From: Tretioscincus oriximinensis
Taxonomy: Eukaryota > Chordata > Lepidosauria > Squamata > Gymnophthalmidae
DNA length: 64,000 bases
NCBI GenBank assembly: GCA_022410635.1
Contig: JAJVDF010000138.1
Span: 1,748,840-1,812,839, forward strand
Reading direction: 5' to 3'
In this document: piece by piece, positions 11,436-21,299 of the stretch
Position numbering within the stretch: the stretch's first letter is position 1
Layout of the letters: each line of letters starts with the position of its first letter
Notes under the pieces: model-generated
What the model saw: only the letters and a program-made list of their open reading frames with translations
Told to the model about the DNA's origin: nothing
Databases searched by the model: none
Position numbers and translations under genes: made by a program

Positions 11436-11989
11436 CTATGGTTCATTTGGGAGCTAGCTTAACAGCTCTCCAGTGGACACCCATCACTTCCTACCTGATG
11501 CTTTTAAGAAGAGAGATTACAATTAATCACAGGTCTTTTCCAAGCAATATACATCTGTCATTGGACAGTTCCCACTCATGTCTGATAGACAGCTTGTCAG
11601 AATATGGTATGGAACTTTTTCTGCTGCTCATTTAGACTTTGACCCCTTCCCCAGGATCAGTTTTACTCCAGAATCCACTTAAAATCCAGAATAACTTATT
11701 TGTTATTGCCTCACCACTCACTTTCAATGTTCCATGTTGTTTTCTCTTTTCCTGTTACATGCTTGGCATTCTTGTCACATGGCATGTCAGATGTGTCATT
11801 ATTACCCTTCTCTTACTACAATTCCTAGCATTCTCTGTGAGCTGAGAGCCAGTGAATGTTTACCTTCGAAGACCCGTGAGATCTAACACGCTTCCATGAT
11901 AGAATGTCCTATGACTGCTTTTTAGCGGATTTATACAACAGCCCAAAATGAAGTCAGAAAAAAGGAGTTGTAAGAAAAAATCGCTGAAC
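11436..11989. other. Unassigned; contains repeat Y
   Basis: No gene recognised. 11815-11910 (ACAATTCCTAGCATTCTCTG...GAGAGCCAGTGAATG...) is similar to 23330-23450, so it belongs to a dispersed family (repeat Y) of unknown type. Confidence 0.35.
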
Positions 11990-12375
11990 TTCCCAGGGGG
12001 CATTCCTTGAAAGTGATGGGCAGAAGATTTAGGGCAAAGGGAAAGTATTTTTTTTACCCAGAGGGACTCTGGTCAGTGCAATTTACTTTGAAATGAGTTG
12101 GTAGTATCTAGAGCCTAGTTACCTTTCAGAAAGGATTAGTCACGTTCATGGAAGCTAAGGGTATAAATAGCTAAGAACAATCTCTGATACTGGCTCTGGT
12201 ATAGACCCACAGGCAGTATTCCTGAATGACCATTTGCATGGAGCTGAAGGTTTTGCCTTTTTCTGCTTGAGACTGGCCAGGTGTAATTGGTGGGCCATGA
12301 TGTGAGACCGAATGCTGGTCTAGATGACTTCTGGCCCGATTCAGCAGGGCTCTTCTTTTGTTCTTATGTTATGAT
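11990..12375 (+). mobile_element. CR1 3' end, decayed
   Basis: Starts in the C-terminal coding part (GGGGGCATTCCTTGAAAGTG, equivalent to the RGHSLKL region) and runs through FF-TQR-like sequence and the UTR (ACCATTTGCATGGAG, CCCGATTCAGCAGGGCTC) to TTGTTCTTATG. The frame is broken by indels. Confidence 0.8.
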
Positions 12376-12529
12376 CAATATTCATTATTACTATTGCTGA
12401 GATCTTGGTCCATCATGTTTAAATGAGATGTTTCCATCAAGGTTGAAGAAATGGCCTTTGGTTGAAGAAATGCTATTTTTTCCCCTTCACCTTCAGATAC
12501 TGTTATGGTTTTAAAATGTGGATTTTGCA

Positions 12530-12602
12530 CTTTTATTGTTGTTGCCGCCCCGAGACCTTCGGGTATGGAGCGGGGTACAAATGTAAATAAATAAATAAAT
12601 AA
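12530..12602 (+). repeat. L2-like 3' tail
   Basis: TTGTTGCCGCCCCGAGACCTTCGGGTATGG...TGTAAATAAATAAATAAATAAG. Same tail type as at 10040 and 44815. Nothing upstream of 12525 is clearly L2, so only the end is called. Confidence 0.5.
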
Positions 12603-12654
12603 GGTTGATTACGGATTGTAGCCAGATGCAAGATGACTAATTTGGATGATCATT

Positions 12655-13015
12655 TCTTCTTTTTATTTTATTTTATTTACATGTATACACATATATACAT
12701 ATAAAGCACAGTTATTACATATACATAGTTGCATTCAAAATTTGCATAATCTCTTTAACATCTGTATATTTTGTATTATATTTTAACACCATCTCCCTTC
12801 ACTCCCCCCAAGGGTACTAAGGTACTTTAATTTCAAGATCACATTATATTAAAACCAATTTTATAGTATTTAGCAGTTCTTGGGAGGGGCAACTATTTCA
12901 TTGACTATATATTAATAATTTAGCCCAGTTTACCATCCACTTATTTCTACTATCTTTATTTACATTTTCTCTGCTGTCTAAACAGTCGGAGATGATTGCT
13001 TCTTGTGAATTTTAA
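12655..13015 (-). repeat. AT-rich block, possible L1 3' UTR
   Basis: Read on the minus strand it has a G-rich phrase (CTTGGGGGGAGTGAAGGGAG) followed by a long AT-rich tract ending in AAATAAAATAAAATAAA. L1 3' UTRs in squamates have this character. No L1 protein sequence is present, so the call is weak. Confidence 0.35.
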
Positions 13016-13339
13016 GGCCTGAAGAGAAAAAGTACCCAGCCCCTCCTTATTTTATCAATAAATAGCTAGTGTCACATGGGAGTTTTGAATATCATCATCA
13101 TCATCATAGAGTTTTGAATATAGATTAACACAATTGTCTCTAAGTTTAAAATGTTTCCTCTTTAGGCTTTATAATCTGCAAGAAGTGTTAATCCAAAATA
13201 TTGACCTTGTATTCGGCTACAGCCTCAGGCTGGTAAAAATTCATTTTGTACACTTTCCATGCATAGAGCTCCCCAAACCACTGCTTGAGATTATGAACTA
13301 TTGCTAAGCAAAAAATAATCCCAAAAGATACTTGGGGGA

Positions 13340-13800
13340 ACCAAAAAGGTTCAACAAGCCAACCACAATTCCCCAGAATACATATATAAGAAATAACCAT
13401 CAATATAAAAATATCTTCATAACAATCAAATATAAATTTCAAGTACAGTGGTACCTCGGTTCTCGAACAGAATTCGTTCCGGCAGGACGGTCGAGAACCA
13501 AATTGTTCGAGAACCGAAGCAAGGCGCGCCTGGCCGAAAAAACGCATACTGATGACGCAAGCAAGGCGCGCCGGGCTGAAAGAACGCTGAAGGAAGTTCG
13601 AGTTCCAAATAGGTGTTCGGATTCCAGGACAAAAGTTTCTGGAATCGCCTGGTCGAACACCGATTTGGTCGACGTTCAAGGCGTTCGTGAACCGAGGTAC
13701 CACTGTAATGCTGTACATTGTCTTCTTCAGTGGCCACTGCATATCAGTATTGAACGGAATCACAAATAAAAATTCAATAATGCAATCCACCATAAATAAA
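13340..13800 (-). repeat. Repeat W, left copy of an inverted pair
   Basis: The inverse of this block matches 13866-14440: CACAAATAAAAATTCA / GAATTTTTATTTGTGA, TTCTTCAGTGGCCACTGCAT / ATGCATTGGCCACTGAAGAA, and AAAAATATCTTCATAACAAT / TTGTTATAAAGATATTTTTA. Relative to the right copy it lacks about 300 bp in the middle, where a pogo-like MITE (13446-13705) sits. The family is unclassified. Penelope-like elements are one guess, because of the CTGAAGA...GAAAC motif in the right copy. Confidence 0.5.
13446..13705. mobile_element. pogo/Tigger-like MITE
   Basis: 260 bp bounded by TA dinucleotides (13444-13445 and 13706-13707). The terminal inverted repeats are CAGTGGTACCTCGGTTCTCG and its near-perfect complement (TTCGTGAACCGAGGTACCACTG). 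TA duplication and a CAGTGGTACCTCGG start fit the pogo/Tigger branch of Tc1/mariner. The interior is CpG-rich and self-complementary in part, with no transposase. CpG retention suggests a young or undermethylated copy. Confidence 0.8.
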
Positions 13801-13865
13801 TACACGTAAAATTCATATAAAAAAACATAGAAAATCCAGTAACTTGGTATACAACATTATATTTT

Positions 13866-14445
13866 TTGAATTTTTATTTGTGACTTTATTCTGTATTGCT
13901 ATGCATTGGCCACTGAAGAAAACAATGAATGGCATTCGTTGAAACGCATTTGGACTTGGATTGTGAATTTCTGACTTCTCTGGACATTTCCGAGGAGTTG
14001 TGGTTTCCACCTAGGCTGACCAGATAACCCCTTTTTTNNNGGGGGGGGGTTAAAATCTGTTTTGGGGGTGCCTCCCACTTTTTTCTGAGGAAAAAAAAAT
14101 ATTAAAAAAANTTTTTTTGAAAAAAAATTCCTCAGAAAAAACAGAGACACCCAAAAACTTGGTTTTCAAAGCCCCCCCCCCAAAAGGGGTCATCTGGTCA
14201 GTGTACAAAACCCTTCGTCAGTATCCACAGACTCTCAAGGATTCTTGCATTAGAAGGAGCATTTTTTATTCAATTTGGATTAATCTAGTGCATTGGACTT
14301 TTGTGCTGCAATATTTTCGTGTAGTTTATTTGGTTATGTTTGATTGTTATAAAGATATTTTTAGATTGATGGTCATTTCTTATGATATATATTTGGGGAT
14401 TACTGTAGTTGGTTTGATAGAACTGTCACTATACAGCATTATAAA
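13866..14445 (+). repeat. Repeat W, right copy of an inverted pair
   Basis: Inverse partner of 13340-13800. It contains CACTGAAGAA at 13911-13920 and TTGAAACG at 13939-13946 and is split by a MITE-2 foldback at 14012-14205. No protein is recognisable. Confidence 0.5.
14012..14205. mobile_element. MITE-2 foldback copy
   Basis: Starts TAGGCTGACCAGATAACCCC and ends GGGGTCATCTGGTCAGTGTA. The arms are complementary over about 85 bp around an A-rich centre. There are N bases near the G-run. It interrupts repeat W. Confidence 0.75.
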
Positions 14446-15261
14446 AAGAAAAAACTAGTTGCAAACCTCTGTCAAATATTTATGTATACTGTTTTTCAGA
14501 GGAATGTCAATACCTTTTTTTTTCCATTAAAAAAATGAGATGTGCTTACAAAGGGAAACATACTGAATAGAAAAAAAATTCACATGCCAAGAGAGATCCT
14601 CTCTGGATATACCACTAATATTGAGTCAGAAACTTCATTTTCATCTGAGCCAGGTTCATTCACTCCTCACTAAGCTTTATGAAATAACCTAGAACAAGAT
14701 AAAGCCTCCCCTGATAATATGGTGATATTTTAGTACAACAGACAAAACATTGACTGTAATCTTTTTCCAGAAAGCCCTGTTCAGAACTCATTTTCCATTT
14801 CTGAACAGAAAGCAAATACGTGTACTTTTTTTAAAAAAAGGAGAAGGAAGAAAGTAGAAAAAAGAAATACCCTCTTTAAAACTTAATGAAAGCATAGGCA
14901 ATAAAATAGCATTTCCAGGGAACTGTCAACTATAATGAAAGGAGAAAGTGAACTTTTAACATTCTGGGCTGAAATCTTTTCAGGCAACAGGCCTGGTAAA
15001 ACTGGAAGAAAATTCCCAAACTGAGAACAGGTAGATTGAAAATTATGTATGTATCTGGAGCTGTACAGAAAAAGATTTATTTATTTGTTTATTTTGGGGC
15101 AATTAACAGCTGGACCAACTATGTGGTCCAGGATTTTGGCTTTTATACTTTATGACAGTACATACAATTATATTATGCGTGCCTTAAATGTTGTAAGACT
15201 CTATAATACCATGTACACCAAAGAGAGTGGGATGGATGGATGGGTATAGAGGTATGGATAG
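14446..15261. other. Unassigned AT-rich sequence
   Basis: No gene or known repeat recognised. Confidence 0.3.
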
Positions 15262-15649
15262 TGGGCTGACCAGATGCCCCCTTTTTTNGGGGGGGAAACC
15301 GGTTTTGGGGTATCTGCCCCACCCTCCCGGGGGGGGGGGCATTTCCCCTGTTTTTGCTGAGGAAAAATAAAATTAAAAAAATTCTTTTTGATTTTTTTTA
15401 AAAAAAGATTCACTGCAGCACCACTAGGAGGCTCTGACATCTGAGAAAAGCCCCTGAAGTCTCCCTCCCCTCAGTAAAAAATAAAAATTCTCACACACTT
15501 CAAAAAATTCCCACATGCTTCACTGATTTCTCAGGTGGGAATTTTGGAAGGGAATGCATGCTGGAGGGTAATTTGCATATTTACAAAAATGCAAATTATC
15601 ATAAATATTAATTACCCCGTTTTGGGTCTCAGAAAATCTGGTCAGTCTA
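15262..15649 (+). mobile_element. MITE-2 long (asymmetric) form
   Basis: The left end is GGGCTGACCAGATGCCCCC and the right end is CAGAAAATCTGGTCAGTCTA. Unlike the foldback copies, the right subterminal part is distinct (ATGCAAATTATCATAAATATTAATTACCCC). The copy at 45801-46195 has the same internal order in inverted orientation. This is probably the parent form from which the foldbacks derive. Confidence 0.7.
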
Positions 15650-16258
15650 TAGGAATGGAGAAGAATGGATAGATAGAAGGATAGACTGGAAAAGATTTAG
15701 AGTAAAAATATGATCAATAGTTTGCTCTGATTGGGATTGGAGGATAAGCAGGATAGGGTATTAAATACATTGGAACCCCCTTCTTCTCCTCTTCTNCTCT
15801 TTCGCTGTGCCAATATGTAGGGTTTTGAGTGTGTGTTAAGTCCTTAGTTTGGTATAAATCCATAATNATTTTTACTGCAAAGAGAAAAACGAGAAAGAAA
15901 AAGGGAAAACAAGAAAAAAGAGATAGAGAAAAATTTGCCTCCTTTTTCGACTGGAGTTTTCCACTCCAGCAGACTTAATTAAATCCAAGAAAGATAGAGA
16001 AGAGTTCTGCCTCTCTCAGACTGTCATGGGAACTAAACCTTTTGTGACTGGTTATGCTTACAGAATGGCAAGTTGAACAGAGAGACCTGTGGAGAGTTTT
16101 CTTTTCTTTTTCTTTTTAAAGACAAATCTAGCAAGCTAAAGCATTACTGTGGAAACTGCCCTGAAATTACAGCTATTTTTTTTTCTGCGGTTCTCCTTTT
16201 TGCAGGGGAAAAAAAAGATTATACTTATACCTGACTTCTATATGGGTAAAAACAATTA
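15650..16258. other. Unassigned purine/pyrimidine-biased sequence
   Basis: Contains several A/G-rich patches (about 15885-15935) but no gene or identified element. Confidence 0.3.
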
Positions 16259-16281
16259 GAGAGAGAGAGAGAGAGAGAGAA
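16259..16281 (+). repeat. (GA)n at LINE 3' end
   Basis: A GA run directly abuts the 3' end of the minus-strand LINE (GTTTAATGATTAGTCC on plus). It may be a pre-existing target or a tail. Confidence 0.8.
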
Positions 16282-16555
16282 GTTTAATGATTAGTCCACT
16301 GACCATATCATATAAAAATAGAATAAAACACATATATGATACTTCTAAAAACTGATTAAAACCATTATTAAAAATCTATTTTGAGATCAGCGCGGCTTGA
16401 ATTCTGGCAGCCTTGGAAATAAACAAGGCTACTCGAGTGGTGATGCATTTATCCATTCTATTCAAGAGCCAGTGCACTTTTTCTCTTTTATCTAAAACTT
16501 GTCCATTTGTAAACAAGGAGGTTAAATTGCGCTCCGTGATATTACTGTAAAAGGT

Positions 16556-17300
16556 TCAGTTTAAGAGGACATGGGTCGTGTCTTCAAGTTCTTTGATCTC
16601 GCAGGTGCATAGTCTGTCTTGAACTGGGATTTTCATGTACTGTCCTCGGGTCGTTTGGATGTAGAGCTGGTCAAACCTCGCCCTAGTGAAGGTGATTCGC
16701 AGATATGATGGAAGGGAGAATCTCAAATAACTTTCCAGTTTCACTTGGTGTTTATAGACAGTAAGAAAAGGAGTTGCTTTTGCTTGTGCTATGACCGCTA
16801 AATCATTTTGTGCTTCCATGTCAAGGGTTCTTTGCTTTAAAACTACCTTTCCCTTGTGTCCTAGAGTTCCAAGGGCTTGCAAGGACAAGCCTAGATAATT
16901 TAACTTGTCTGCTAATGCTGTCAACCATGAGTTCTCAGATCTACAGAGTGCTTGTTCTTCCAGGCAGAGGTGCAGCAATCTATCTGGTGTCATATGTATA
17001 AGTTTCTGCCAGTAGTTGAACTATCTAATTATCACATGACAGCTCAGGGGAGCCATTCCTAATTCCGCCCGAACAGCTGCTGACAGAGAAGATCTAGGCA
17101 GACCCAAGAACAGGCGCAACTGCCTAAGTTGGAATACCTCCAGTTTATAGAGATTAGAAAAGCCNCAGATTTCAGCTCCATATAGAAGAATGGGAACTAC
17201 TTTTGTTTTGTAGACTCCAAGAACTGGAGTAATTGTGCTAGGATATCTATAATTAATGAGTTTGTGCAGGTGGTGGGAAGATGGCGCAGCCTTTGTTAAA
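16556..17300 (-). pseudogene. LINE C-terminal domain, broken
   Basis: Minus-strand conceptual translation gives LYGAEICGFSN, LRQLRLFLGLPRSSLSAAVRAELGM, then an in-frame stop, then MTPDRLLHLCLEEQALC and DRLCTCEIKELEDTTHVLLNC. The last block is a CxC...HxxxxC arrangement like the C-terminal zinc knuckle of I-group elements; R4/Dong elements have a comparable CCHC before their endonuclease. No PD-(D/E)xK-type endonuclease follows that I can see before the 3' UTR, which slightly favours the I/Vingi reading. The stop and later shifts make it non-functional. Confidence 0.6.
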
Positions 17301-17306
17301 CAATTT

Positions 17307-18237
17307 TTAATATGGGAAACCCATGATCCATTGGCCCAAGAACGTGAAGGATCTAACCTGTTCTATCGTTTGGCCATTTAGAAACCAGTTGTATTGTTTT
17401 CTTGAGTTCCCAAAGATCATGATCTTAGATTTTCCACAATTTATATGCAGGTCATTGTCTGTGCAGTAGGTACTGAAGGTCTGCAGCGCTCTCCTTAGGC
17501 CGACTGGAGTAGTGGCCATAAGGACCATGTCATCTGCATATAGTAAGATATTAACTGGTCTGTCCATTATTTTAGGACTATGCAGGTTCTGTAGGGATAA
17601 AGCCTGTACGATGTCATTCACATAGAAACAAAACAGGAAAGGAGCTAAAATGCAACCTTGGTGCACACCTACAGATGTCTTTATCTCCTTTGACAGGGCA
17701 CCACTGTTGCCTAATCGGATTTTTAAAATGGTATCTGTGTAAAGGACCATAATTAATACTAAACGTCTGTGGTCTATACTTATAGCAGCTAGTTTGGACC
17801 ATAATTTAATTCGATTGACTGAGTCAAATGCTGCAGAGAGATCTATGAATGTGTTGTATAAGTTTCTTCCCAGATCCAATTGTTTTTCTACTAAGTGTTG
17901 CAGCACAAAACAGTTGTCGATCTCGATCGTTGATCTTGAATGGCGGAAGCCTGCTTGTTCTTCAGCCAGTACATTATTGGCTGCAGCCCACGGTTCAATT
18001 TTATTTATTAGCAGCTTTGCATAAATCNTTGCTGCTATATCAATTAAACTTATGGGCCTGTAATTCTCTGGGGATGTTCTGTTGCCCTTTTTATATATAG
18101 GGATAATTATACTCAATTTCCATCCACAGGGAATTTGACAGGAATTGTTTATATGGGTGAAAAGGCCTGCTAATAATTGCGCCCACCAATCTAAGTTTGA
18201 TTTAAAAAGTTCTGAGGGTATGAAATCCTCACCTGGG
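17307..18237 (-). pseudogene. LINE reverse transcriptase, YADD type
   Basis: The minus-strand frame is open for about 310 codons: VPGEDFIPSELF, SIIIPIYKKGNRTSPENYRPISL, AEEQAGFR, motif A FIDLSAAFDSVNR, motif B GVHQGCILAPFLFCFYVNDI, and motif C LLYADDMVLMA. This is the fingers-palm core of a non-LTR reverse transcriptase. A run of 16 A (plus-strand T at 18240-18255) at its upstream end puts the preceding PPVLQPVSVAEVKTLIAAQ sequence out of frame, so the copy is frameshifted there. It is also shifted or stopped downstream at about 17307. Confidence 0.8.
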
Positions 18238-18380
18238 ACTTTTTTTTTTTTTTTTGTGCAGCTATGAGTGTTTTAACTTCAGCAACAGACACAGGTTGCA
18301 ACACAGGAGGGCTGAGGGATCCAGGTGAAATTGGGGTGCAGGGGTAAAAACAGATGGAACATTGTGACAGAGTTNCAGCC

Positions 18381-18469
18381 TGCTTGATAAGTTTCTGAAA
18401 TGTACTTTGTCTAGGGTTGCCATATTATGGCAACCCTAGACAAAGTACATTTCAGAAACTTATCAAGCA
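18381..18469. repeat. Perfect 43-bp palindrome across a MITE boundary
   Basis: 18381-18423 and 18427-18469 are exact inverse complements with a 3-nt ATT spacer. The left arm holds 31 bp of host LINE sequence, including the target duplication ACTTTGTC (18404-18411), plus the first 12 bp of MITE-3. The right arm repeats all of this inverted inside the MITE. See findings. Confidence 0.95.
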
Positions 18470-18774
18470 TGCGCATACAGACGCTTGTAGCGAGACAGGC
18501 AGAACGTCTTTCCTGCCTGTCTCACAAGCATCCATGCGGACTCGCGCAGCTGCGGTGGGGGGGTAGCAGCGGTGGCAGGGGGGTAGCGGCAGGGGATAGC
18601 GGTGGGTGGATAGCGGCGGCAGTGGTGGGGGGTAGCAGGGGAGGGGGTAGCGGGGGCGGGGGGGTTTAGCGGCAACCCGGGATTTTAAAACTCTTTTTTA
18701 AAATTCAGCCGGGACAATAAAATTGTCCCTAAAACCGTGATTGTCCCGGTTTACCGGGACGTATGGCAACCCTA
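18412..18774. mobile_element. MITE-3 copy (hAT-like) with perfect 8-bp duplication
   Basis: 363 bp from TAGGGTTGCC to GGCAACCCTA, flanked by identical octamers ACTTTGTC (18404-18411 and 18775-18782). The 8-bp duplication and short inverted termini point to the hAT superfamily. The right side reads ACCGGGACGTATGGCAACCC. The interior contains a second hairpin (GAGACAGGCAG / CTGCCTGTCTC, about 18500-18525) and a G-rich tract with repeated GGTAGCGG. No transposase. Inserted into the minus-strand LINE. Confidence 0.9.
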
Positions 18775-18860
18775 ACTTTGTCAGATGTTAGCATTCAAAA
18801 TGATGAACTTCTCTCATCTCTCATAAGAAAGCAAATTAAAAAGAAAAGATGAAATCTTCG

Positions 18861-19151
18861 CATACTGGTAACCCCTATTTGTCTTGAGATACAGGCAAAC
18901 TATATATCAAAAGCCCAGACAGCACAGCACACGGGAATTGGATCTGTTTGTTGCAACCAGGGATGATATTTTACTATCTGCTAAAAATGTCCCAAATCCT
19001 GTAGGAATGGCTGTAGCAAAGGCCATGGTTTTCTATTGTGGATGGTATTCAACTATCCCAGAGCACTTTATATTGGAGAGGTGCAGGTTCACTCAGATTT
19101 GAGCACAATATATCGGTACAAATAATATCTCACTTTCTCATTTTGCTGAAT
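18861..19151. other. Unassigned sequence
   Basis: No gene or repeat recognised; it may be the remote 5' part of the LINE. Confidence 0.25.
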
Positions 19152-19573
19152 TATCGCATGCACACAGCATATTTCTACCTCGATCGGAGCAAGATGAGAA
19201 AGACTCCAGCACACAGGTTAAGCGTTTTTCACCAGTCATCCCATAATAAACACCATTTTTCCTGGAATAAACTATTGTTGGGATACTCAGGCATCGTTTC
19301 GGAGCTCCTCTGTCCTCTCGCGGCCAACCCCTGTTCTCTCCTGAGTAAATGCGTATGCACAAATTAGGCAAGAGATGTTAAAACAAGTGAAAACACAGTA
19401 GTAGTCTCTAGTGGGTGTGCAAAAATTCTCGGACTGCACTGACCCGAGATCAGTGAGCGATATTACGGAACTGTGATACTGGAATATACAGGTTGATGTA
19501 CACAGACACGTGATTGCTATATTCCGGAATATAGCTTTATAGCAGTTTTTAAGTCGTCGTGTGCACGTAGCCT
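19152..19573 (+). mobile_element. MITE-4 copy
   Basis: Left end GCATGCACACAGCATATTTC and right end TCGTGTGCACGTAGCC are roughly inverse. Internal markers are CGATCGGAGCAAGATGAG, TGGAATAAACTATTGTTGGGATACTCAGGCAT and ATTCCGGAATATAGCTTTAT. Same blocks at 28609-29308 and, inverted, at 43682-44071. No target duplication is recognisable. Class II non-autonomous by structure; superfamily uncertain. Confidence 0.55.
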
Positions 19574-19797
19574 TAATTTTATGTTTCATATATATGTGTG
19601 TGTGTGCCACAGAAAAATGAGATAGGAGTTTTGCATCTTTAATGGGTGTGGAAAAGAAGAATGCAAAGGGGGGATCTTTTCTGCATTTGTTACAGCTGCA
19701 AATCTCCTGTTGTTTTTGGTATGTATGATACAGATTTATTCTGGAATATTGCCTATGCGATTTTCAACCAATGTCTAAATGTAGCCAGGTCTCTTAT

Positions 19798-20459
19798 AGG
19801 CTGCAGGCACACAAAGTGTTAAAATCTGCAATGTGAGAAACGCAGAATGCAGCCATCACACAGAACTAGCAAGATAACTAACCAGGAAGTAAATACTGAG
19901 CATGCTCAGTCAGCGATTCTGCATTGTCCTGTGCTGGCGTCTTCTCTCAGAATCCTGAAAATCCTGTTAACGACAGGTACATGAAGAAAATGTTCTCACT
20001 TCCCCAGCTGCAGATATGGAAATTTCATAAAACAACATCAAAAGAATATTGCAACTTATCTTTCTTCCAAATACATTATGGAAGCTCAATTAATACATGG
20101 TTCACAGCGCCTGCCATTGAGTGCTCCCCAGTGGATTTGGTGACAGACCACATAGAGTTATATTGGCAATTTTTATCTTCATTGATGGTTCTGTTTCCCT
20201 GTGAGAACCACCATGTTGGGTGAACTCCGCCCTCCGTTCCCCCAATGTGGCGTTACTTGTGCTGCCCTCTCTCCCAGCAGCTAAGAGGGCGGCACCAGTA
20301 GCACCATGTGGAAAGCCATTAATGAAGGTAAAAATTGCCAATACAACTCTATGTGGTCCATCACCGAACCCCCTGGGGGAGCACTCAGTGGTCGGTGCTG
20401 GGGNTGCGGTGTCATTATCATGCAAGTATCATTGCAATCCCCCTGTATGCCTGCAGCCC
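19798..20459 (-). mobile_element. MITE-5 copy with internal palindrome
   Basis: Termini GGCTGCAGGCACACA (left) and TGTATGCCTGCAGCC (right) are inverse. The core near 19880-19925 is the inverse of GAGCATGCTCAGTATTTACTTCCTGGTTAG. 20105-20193 and 20311-20400 are about 90-bp inverse arms sharing CACATAGAGTT.TATTGGCAATTTTTA.CTTCATT.ATGG. Other copies are at 29603-30613 and 49795-50175. Non-coding. Confidence 0.6.
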
Positions 20460-20999
20460 CACTTTTCCCTTTCTGAGTAAATATTCTGGAAGTCTAATTT
20501 ATTGATCAGAAGCAAATAAGAATTAAGAATCAAACATATTAAATGCTCTTTCCCTTCTTAGGCCCAATTTGCACATAGCCGAACTTTATTTTTAGCCTGC
20601 AGAATTTGCAAAATGGTGTTCTCCTACCACTTCCGTCTCTGAGAAGTAAACAATTCCACAAGTCAGTCTTTTCAGGTGACAGATAGTTGTAACAGGCCTC
20701 GGAGGGAACATTATGGAGGTGGTAGAGGCAGAACCAGAAATGTTTCTTCAACATCAGGTTCAGTTGAAGGATATTACAGTCTGCAGACATCAGTATTCCC
20801 CCCCACTGCACTTTGGCATTCTTCTTTTGCAATGATGGATTTTTTCTTTCCAAAAGAAAAAAACAAAAGGTTCCAAAAATTACAAGCATTTCTGCTGTTC
20901 TTATAGTTCCTCAGGTTTTCCATGCACATACTTAGTAATCTGAGGTAAGCATTTTATTAGCCTAAAGTGTCTACATTTTTCTCTCTCATCTATCTATAT
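20460..20999. other. Unassigned sequence
   Basis: No gene or repeat recognised. Confidence 0.3.
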
Positions 21000-21234
21000 T
21001 GATCCTCTCTCCCTCTCTCCCTCTCTCCCTCCCTCCCTCTCTCTCTTTCTCCCTCCCTCTTTCTCTGTCTCCCTCCCCCCCTCTCTCACCCCCACTTAGT
21101 ATTAGACTCTAGATCTAGATCTAGAGAGAGATACCTATCTACCTACATTCCTATATTCCTACATTCCTACCTTCCTGCCTGCCTACCTACCTTCCTACCT
21201 AACTACTTACCTACCTACCTACCTACCTACCTAC

Positions 21235-21265
<31 letters not shown>

Positions 21266-21267
21266 CA

Positions 21268-21297
<30 letters not shown>
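21000..21297 (+). repeat. Compound simple repeats: (CTCC)n-like, (CTAC)n, (CATA)n
   Basis: A polypyrimidine tract (21003-21090) is followed by a TCTAGATCTAGATCTAGA palindrome (about 21108-21125), then CCTACCTA-type units, then about 15 pure CATA units (21236-21297). Frames through it read MYVC repeats and are not genes. Confidence 0.95.

Positions 21298-21299
<2 letters not shown>

Larger units (their letters stand above)
16283..18860 (-). mobile_element. YADD-type LINE (I/Vingi- or R4-like), minus strand
   Basis: A 5'-truncated non-LTR element. Its 3' end is ...GACTAATCATTAAAC at 16283; it reads leftwards through a C-terminal cysteine/histidine motif (16556-16993), an inter-domain region, and a reverse transcriptase (17307-18237). 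Further coding-like sequence continues upstream to the MITE-3 insertion (18412) and probably beyond it to about 18860. Partial copies occur at 32118-32456 and 40081-40404. I cannot settle between the I/Vingi group and R4 from sequence alone. Confidence 0.75.

Noticed and set aside
11440..11845. L2-like reading around LTALQWTPITSYLM
   Set aside because: One short resemblance to LHWLPI; not enough to call an element.
13188..13805. 205-codon minus frame and 145-codon plus frame
   Set aside because: They cross the pogo-like MITE and repeat W; no protein family is recognisable and the residues follow the repeat sequence.
21236..21297. MYVC-repeat peptide
   Set aside because: Translation of (CATA)n.
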